Assembly: GCA_946185535.1 (NCBI GenBank)
Contig: CAMHJX010000001.1
Coordinates: 124,001 to 188,000 of the forward strand
DNA: 64,000 nucleotides
Direction of reading: 5' to 3'
From: an uncultured Bacteroidales bacterium
Lineage (GTDB): Bacteria > Bacteroidota > Bacteroidia > Bacteroidales > F082
Shown here: piece by piece, positions 60,631 through 64,000 of the stretch
Numbering within the stretch: position 1 is the stretch's first letter
Layout: every line of letters starts with the position of its first letter
The notes under the pieces: generated by a model
What the model was told of the DNA's origin: nothing
The model's input: the letters and a program-made list of their open reading frames with translations, nothing else
The model's database searches: none
Program-made: the position numbers and the translations under genes

Positions 60631-60638
60631 TACCTTTG
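60631..60638 (+). promoter_or_regulatory. Promoter -7 box for the HD-domain gene
   Basis: TACCTTTG followed by CGGC lies 18 bases before the ATG at 60657. T-rich text at 60601-60608 could hold the -33 box. It fits the same consensus as the other promoters here. Confidence 0.5.
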
Positions 60639-60656
60639 CGGCAAAATTAGCGGCAC

Positions 60657-61895
60657 ATGACAAACGCATCCAACAAAAAGAAAATCTTCAACGACCCCAT
60701 TTACGGCTTCGTCAGCATCCCTGATGAGTTGCATTTCGACATCATCGAGCATCCTTATTTCCAACGACTTAGGCGCATCAAGCAGGTCAGCATGACCAAT
60801 TTGGTGTATCCTGGAGCCAACCACACCCGTTTTGCCCACAGCCTTGGTGCCATGCATCTGATGCGACGCGCCATACAACTGTTGCGTGGCAAGGGCTATG
60901 AGATTACGGATGAGGAACTGGAAGCCGCTTCCATTGCAATCCTGCTCCACGACAGTGGTCACGGACCGTTTTCTCACACTTTGGAGAACAGCATTGTTCA
61001 TGGCATCTCACACGAGGAACTCTCGTTGAAGGTGATGCAGAAGTTCAATGCCATCCATGAAAATCGTTTGGACATGGCCATCGAGATCTTTACTGGAAAG
61101 TATTACAAAGGTTTTCTTACCAAACTCATTTCCAGTCAGTTGGATGTCGACCGCATCGACTATCTGAAGCGTGACAGTTTCTTCACCGGTGTGGCCGAGG
61201 GCAGTGTGAATGCGGAGCGTCTCTTAGAGATGATGGAAGTCGTCGGTAACGAGTTGGCCATTGAAGCCAAGGGCATCTATTCGGTGGAGAGCTTCATCGT
61301 GGCGCGCCGCATCATGTATTGGCAGGTGTATATGCACAAGGCTGTTTTGAGCGCCGAGTATATGTTGCGCAACATCCTGAAACGCGCCAAGATGCTCAGC
61401 CAGGAGCGCGACTTGTTTGCCACCCCTGCCCTGTCGTTCTTCCTCAAGAACCAACACCCTTTCGACGACGGCCACGACCCCGATTTCGTGCTGGACAAGT
61501 TCTGCCAACTAGATGACTACGATGTAATGACGGCAGTAAAAGCCTGGTGCGACGATGAAGACCGCGTCCTTTCCGAACTTTGCAGGCGACTGACGGACAG
61601 ACATTTGTTCAAAATCGAGATGCGTGAAGGCGCGTTCGAATCAGACTATATCGACGACATTCGGAACAAGATTGCTAGACTGTATGGTTGGTCGTTGGAG
61701 GAGGCAGATTTCATGCTGTTGCAGGGCGTTTCTTCCAACCACGCCTACCATCCCAAGAAGCCGGCCATCAACATTTTATACAAGGATGGCACAATGAAAG
61801 ACATCAGCGAGGCCTCCGACCAACTGAATATTTCGGTGCTCTCGCAGCCCGTGGTGAAGCATTTTATTTGCTATCCAAAGGAGTTGGTGCAATAA
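60657..61895 (+). CDS. HD-domain phosphohydrolase (SAMHD1/dGTPase-like)
   Basis: 412 residues. The HD site is spread as NHTRFAHSLGAMHL near 55-68, ILLHDSGHGPFSHTLE near 96-111 and LDVDRIDYLKRDSFFTG near 160-176, giving the H...HD...D metal set of dNTP triphosphohydrolase-like proteins. FNDPIYGFVSIPD at 11-23 is the common start of this group. Substrate may be dNTPs or other phosphates; it is cytoplasmic. It is divergent from porX and convergent with the next gene, 9 bp away. Confidence 0.9.
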   Translation: MTNASNKKKIFNDPIYGFVSIPDELHFDIIEHPYFQRLRRIKQVSMTNLVYPGANHTRFAHSLGAMHLMRRAIQLLRGKGYEITDEELEAASIAILLHDSGHGPFSHTLENSIVHGISHEELSLKVMQKFNAIHENRLDMAIEIFTGKYYKGFLTKLISSQLDVDRIDYLKRDSFFTGVAEGSVNAERLLEMMEVVGNELAIEAKGIYSVESFIVARRIMYWQVYMHKAVLSAEYMLRNILKRAKMLSQERDLFATPALSFFLKNQHPFDDGHDPDFVLDKFCQLDDYDVMTAVKAWCDDEDRVLSELCRRLTDRHLFKIEMREGAFESDYIDDIRNKIARLYGWSLEEADFMLLQGVSSNHAYHPKKPAINILYKDGTMKDISEASDQLNISVLSQPVVKHFICYPKELVQ

Positions 61896-61904
61896 GAGAT
61901 TACA

Positions 61905-62990
61905 CTATCTCCTCAACAAAGAACCTTTCTTATATTTATAAGATTTTGCCTGGTTTATAAAGCTTGTTGGTTTCGACTTGTCAGGAACAGATGTAATTCT
62001 TCTAAGATAAGCCTTTTCGACATAATCTTGGGCATATTCATTTTCATAAACAAAAGCATCTGCATTTTGTTCCACAATCTGAAGCACAAAAGCCCGTCCA
62101 TCTTCCCTATTCATATACAAAATGGAAGTCTCAAAATCAAAAGAATAAGTGTATCTCATCACAATAACAGTATCAGGACAAACAATGTAGTTGTCATCCA
62201 TCCAAATTGTATCAATAGCACTATCTCGAATTTCACCCAATCCGTCTTCCCTGAAAACCAATTGGATACCGTTGTCAATGTCGTATGGATTGAAATTGAG
62301 TGTCTCCAAGGAAGCAGCAATCGGATTGCCAGCATAATCAATGTTGTAGTAATCAATTTGTTCGACACCCCATACTCCAAAGAAAGGGTTCTCTGGCATA
62401 TCAACAGTAACAATAGCAGTATAACTGGCTTGAGAGCCGTCTTCAGCAGTCACCGTGTAGGTTACAGGTTGGGTGAAGTCAATGGACACACCCGAGACTG
62501 GGTCAATACTTGCTCCCATAGATACTGTAATGGTGGGCACCAAAGCTGAGACATCAGTACCCATCGGAACTGTGACTTTTATTTCTTTCGTGCTTTCATC
62601 AATGGTAGCATTAAGATCTAAAGAAGCAAACCTAAACGATAGGATTCTTTTCTCGCTACTCTTAGCCTTAACAATGACAATAGCTGAATAAACAGCTTGC
62701 GAGCCATCTTCGGCAGTTACCGTATAGGAAACTGGCTGAGTGAAGTCCTTAGGTTCACCCGAAGCAGGATTAACCGTTGCTTTATCGGAAGCCGAAATGA
62801 CCGGTACTAAATTCGTCACATCAGTACCAGAAGGCATTATTGCAACGATATTCTTGTCATCAATTGATGCCTCGATGTTAGGAGAAACGAACTTAAATGA
62901 AAGGATGTCTTTTTCACTGCTTTTTTTCTGGCAACTTGACAATGCCATCAATATGGTCAAAATGACGATGGAAATACTTACTTTTTTCAT
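61905..62990 (-). CDS. Surface lipoprotein with two DUF5018-type repeats
   Basis: 361 residues from ATG 62990. A lipobox follows the signal (LMALSSC, Cys20). Two beta-rich repeats of about 85 residues come next, at about 25-110 (ILSFKFVSP ... YTVTAEDGSQAVYSAIV) and 112-200 (ILSFRFASL ... YTVTAEDGSQASYTAIV). The C-terminal 160 residues (NPFFGVWGVEQIDYYNIDYA) form another domain like those of Bacteroidota outer-surface proteins. It is probably exposed at the surface and binds a glycan or partner protein; no catalytic motif is seen. Start is well placed after the -7 box at 63021. Confidence 0.85.
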   Translation of the reverse strand: MKKVSISIVILTILMALSSCQKKSSEKDILSFKFVSPNIEASIDDKNIVAIMPSGTDVTNLVPVISASDKATVNPASGEPKDFTQPVSYTVTAEDGSQAVYSAIVIVKAKSSEKRILSFRFASLDLNATIDESTKEIKVTVPMGTDVSALVPTITVSMGASIDPVSGVSIDFTQPVTYTVTAEDGSQASYTAIVTVDMPENPFFGVWGVEQIDYYNIDYAGNPIAASLETLNFNPYDIDNGIQLVFREDGLGEIRDSAIDTIWMDDNYIVCPDTVIVMRYTYSFDFETSILYMNREDGRAFVLQIVEQNADAFVYENEYAQDYVEKAYLRRITSVPDKSKPTSFINQAKSYKYKKGSLLRR

Positions 62991-63020
62991 GGCGTTATTG
63001 TTTTGAATTTGTTTCTGCTG

Positions 63021-63028
63021 CAAATATA
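63021..63028 (-). promoter_or_regulatory. Promoter -7 box for the DUF5018 lipoprotein
   Basis: The minus strand reads TATATTTG followed by CAGC, 30 bases before the ATG at 62990. It fits TAnnTTTG-CNGC. The preceding gene ends at 63052, so this is a separate promoter. Confidence 0.55.
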
Positions 63029-63051
63029 ATGATATTTGATAATCTAGCACT

Positions 63052-63513
63052 TTAATACTTTTTCTCATTCATTGCCTTAGCTCTACGCTTCGAGTCTTCC
63101 ATCACCTCCAAAGCTTGCTGCTGCAAAAAACGTTCCTCATCCGTTTCAGGCTCCAGCGTGATGCCGTGTGGGCGGGAATGGTGGTTTTCATCCAAATAGG
63201 AGAAAGTGGCGAAGCCATCAGCGGCGATTTTTTCGGGTTCGCGGCTGCGGTACATTTTCGTGTAAACGGTCAAGGTGCTGCGACCCACGGAGATGACTTT
63301 GCTCTCGAAGGTAACGATGTCGCCCGCGAAAATCGGGAACTTGAAATCGATGCCATGGAGCACAAGCAGGACGGTGTCTTTCGTATCAACATACTGCGCC
63401 ACAGCGAAATAAGAACTCTCCAAGAAATACTCGGAGCAACGACCTGCAAAAAAAGTCTGGTGGTGGTTGAGGTCGGCGAGTTTGATCAGTCTTTGGGAAT
63501 AGGTTGCTTTCAT
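63052..63513 (-). CDS. Hotdog-fold acyl-CoA thioesterase
   Basis: 153 residues of the YciA/BACH-type thioesterase group. LADLNHHQTFFAGRCSEYFL at 12-31 holds the conserved active-site region (here HHQT replaces NHxG), VLLVLHGIDFKFPIFAGDIV near 48 and the strand SVGRSTLTVYTKMY near 75. It hydrolyses acyl-CoA in the cytoplasm; substrates of this group range from acetyl- to long-chain acyl-CoA. The ATG lies at the edge of a heptamer repeat tract. Confidence 0.85.
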   Translation of the reverse strand: MKATYSQRLIKLADLNHHQTFFAGRCSEYFLESSYFAVAQYVDTKDTVLLVLHGIDFKFPIFAGDIVTFESKVISVGRSTLTVYTKMYRSREPEKIAADGFATFSYLDENHHSRPHGITLEPETDEERFLQQQALEVMEDSKRRAKAMNEKKY

Positions 63514-63576
63514 ATTTCAAGATTCAAGATTCAAAATTCAAGATTCAAAATTCAAGATTCAAAATTTAAAATTCAA
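63514..63576. repeat. Heptamer tandem repeat (ATTCAAR) next to a start codon
   Basis: About nine seven-base units, ATTCAAG and ATTCAAA in mixed order with one ATTTAAA, lie directly upstream of the thioesterase ATG. Such A/T-rich heptamers can vary in number by slippage. Because the tract is outside the coding frame, copy change would alter promoter spacing or the leader, not the protein. Confidence 0.85.
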
Positions 63577-63594
63577 TGATTCTAGATTGGCATT

Positions 63595-63658
63595 CAGCTG
63601 TCAGCCGTCAGCTTACAGCTTGGTTAAATCGGAGCTGATAGCTGACTGCTGACAGCTG
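63595..63658 (-). terminator. Long imperfect hairpin between two minus-strand genes
   Basis: 63595-63620 and 63633-63658 are reverse complements at 23 of 26 positions with a 12-base loop. The hairpin lies after the stop of the metallo-beta-lactamase-fold gene... that is, between its upstream neighbour's tract and its own 3' end at 63663, so it sits just downstream of that gene on the minus strand. No T-run is visible, so it may be a stabilising 3' hairpin or a dispersed palindrome rather than an intrinsic terminator. Confidence 0.5.
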
Positions 63659-63662
63659 ATAG

Positions 63663-64000
63663 CTATATCTTTATTTTCAGTCCGTCATAGGCAAGCATCA
63701 TGCCGTCGGGGAGTTCACGGTTGACTTCAGCGGCGAGGCCCATGCTGTGGCTGCAATGCGTGAACCAGGTCCTCTTCGCTCCCACCCTTCGGGAAATTTC
63801 AATCGCCTCATCCAAAGTGAGATGCGAATAGTGTTTATTCTTTTGCAAAGCCTCAATAACCAGATATTCAACACCTTGCAGTTTTTCAATCGCTTCTTCG
63901 GATATCTCACTCAGGTCGGTGACATAGGCGAAATTGCCAACGCGGAAGGCATAACAAGTCAAGGTGTAATGCTTCAGTTTGATGGGGATGAAATGCAAAT
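63663..64000 (-). CDS. Metallo-beta-lactamase-fold hydrolase (PhnP-like), C-terminal part
   Basis: About 112 residues; the frame is open to the window edge, so the N-terminal part with the main HxHxDH motif is missing. Visible are YVTDLSEISEEAIEKL (Asp metal ligand), VEYLVIEALQ, HYSHLTLDEAIEISRRVGA with conserved His, and WFTHCSHSMG with the last metal-binding His. This is the pattern of PhnP-like phosphodiesterases common in Bacteroidota. An apparent start at 63998 is TTG inside the gene and should not be used. Confidence 0.82.
   Translation of the reverse strand, partial: LHFIPIKLKHYTLTCYAFRVGNFAYVTDLSEISEEAIEKLQGVEYLVIEALQKNKHYSHLTLDEAIEISRRVGAKRTWFTHCSHSMGLAAEVNRELPDGMMLAYDGLKIKI

Noticed and set aside
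63514-63576. Heptamer tract considered as a CRISPR array
   Set aside because: Units are 7 bp with no spacers, and no cas gene is present.

Overview
The window looks like part of a Bacteroidales (Bacteroidota) chromosome. The basis is the promoter style (TAnnTTTG -7 boxes, usually followed by CNGC), the near absence of Shine-Dalgarno sequences, a PorX-type response regulator with a PglZ domain, a DUF5018 lipoprotein, a Bacteroidota-type Wzc with a Tyr-rich tail, and LutA, AroA and AroB versions typical of the phylum. It does not match a species I can name, and an uncultivated gut or rumen lineage is my guess. About 57 protein genes are packed with almost no free space. No rRNA, tRNA, CRISPR array, transposase or prophage gene is visible.

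Layout. At 1-4.1 kb there is the start of a secreted protein gene, a palindromic repeat element, and a two-gene glycogen unit (GT4/GT5-like glucan synthase and debranching enzyme). A divergent promoter region leads to an M3 peptidase at 4.1-6.2 kb that ends in a strong terminator. From 60.6 kb back to 6.35 kb every intact gene lies on the minus strand. At its 3' end is the export and control set wza, wzc and cpsB (10.5-6.4 kb), with its own promoter. From 51.8 to 10.6 kb runs a surface-polysaccharide locus of about 41 kb, starting at wzm behind a promoter nearly identical to that of wza. Upstream of it sit an initiating sugar transferase and a wbpE/wbpD pair (51.97-54.8 kb), then lutA, the coupled operon tsaE-lipoprotein-aroB-aroA, and porX. 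The right end (60.6-64 kb) holds an HD phosphohydrolase, a DUF5018 lipoprotein, a hotdog thioesterase and part of a metallo-beta-lactamase-fold protein.

The polysaccharide locus is modular. (a) 49.8-36.6 kb: sugar aminotransferases, a carboxylate-amine ligase-like ATP-grasp, KAS III, an adenylation enzyme, two acyl carrier proteins, two sugar-transfer-associated ATP-grasps, an SDR, GNATs, a capsule-synthesis protein and an asparagine-synthase homologue without the glutaminase cysteine. I read this as a pathway that builds an acyl or aminoacyl group on a carrier protein and attaches it to an amino sugar of the glycan. (b) 36.2-31.2 kb: pseudaminic acid genes pseC, pseF, a two-domain pseH-like acetyltransferase and pseI, without pseB or pseG. 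A dead aminotransferase remnant lies beside pseC. (c) 31.1-10.6 kb: glycosyltransferases of several folds, wzt, wecB, a CapA/deacetylase/TupA-like trio, acetyltransferases and a GT-C type membrane protein.

Export genes are mixed. Wzm and Wzt (ABC-transporter route) are present but 22 kb apart, Wza and Wzc are also present, and no Wzx flippase is seen. The most notable points are the carrier-protein/ATP-grasp module, the 18-tyrosine Gly-Tyr tract plus poly-Lys and poly-His in the Wzc tail, the split ABC transporter, the in-frame 21-bp repeats in a glycosyltransferase, the aminotransferase pseudogene and several palindromic intergenic elements.
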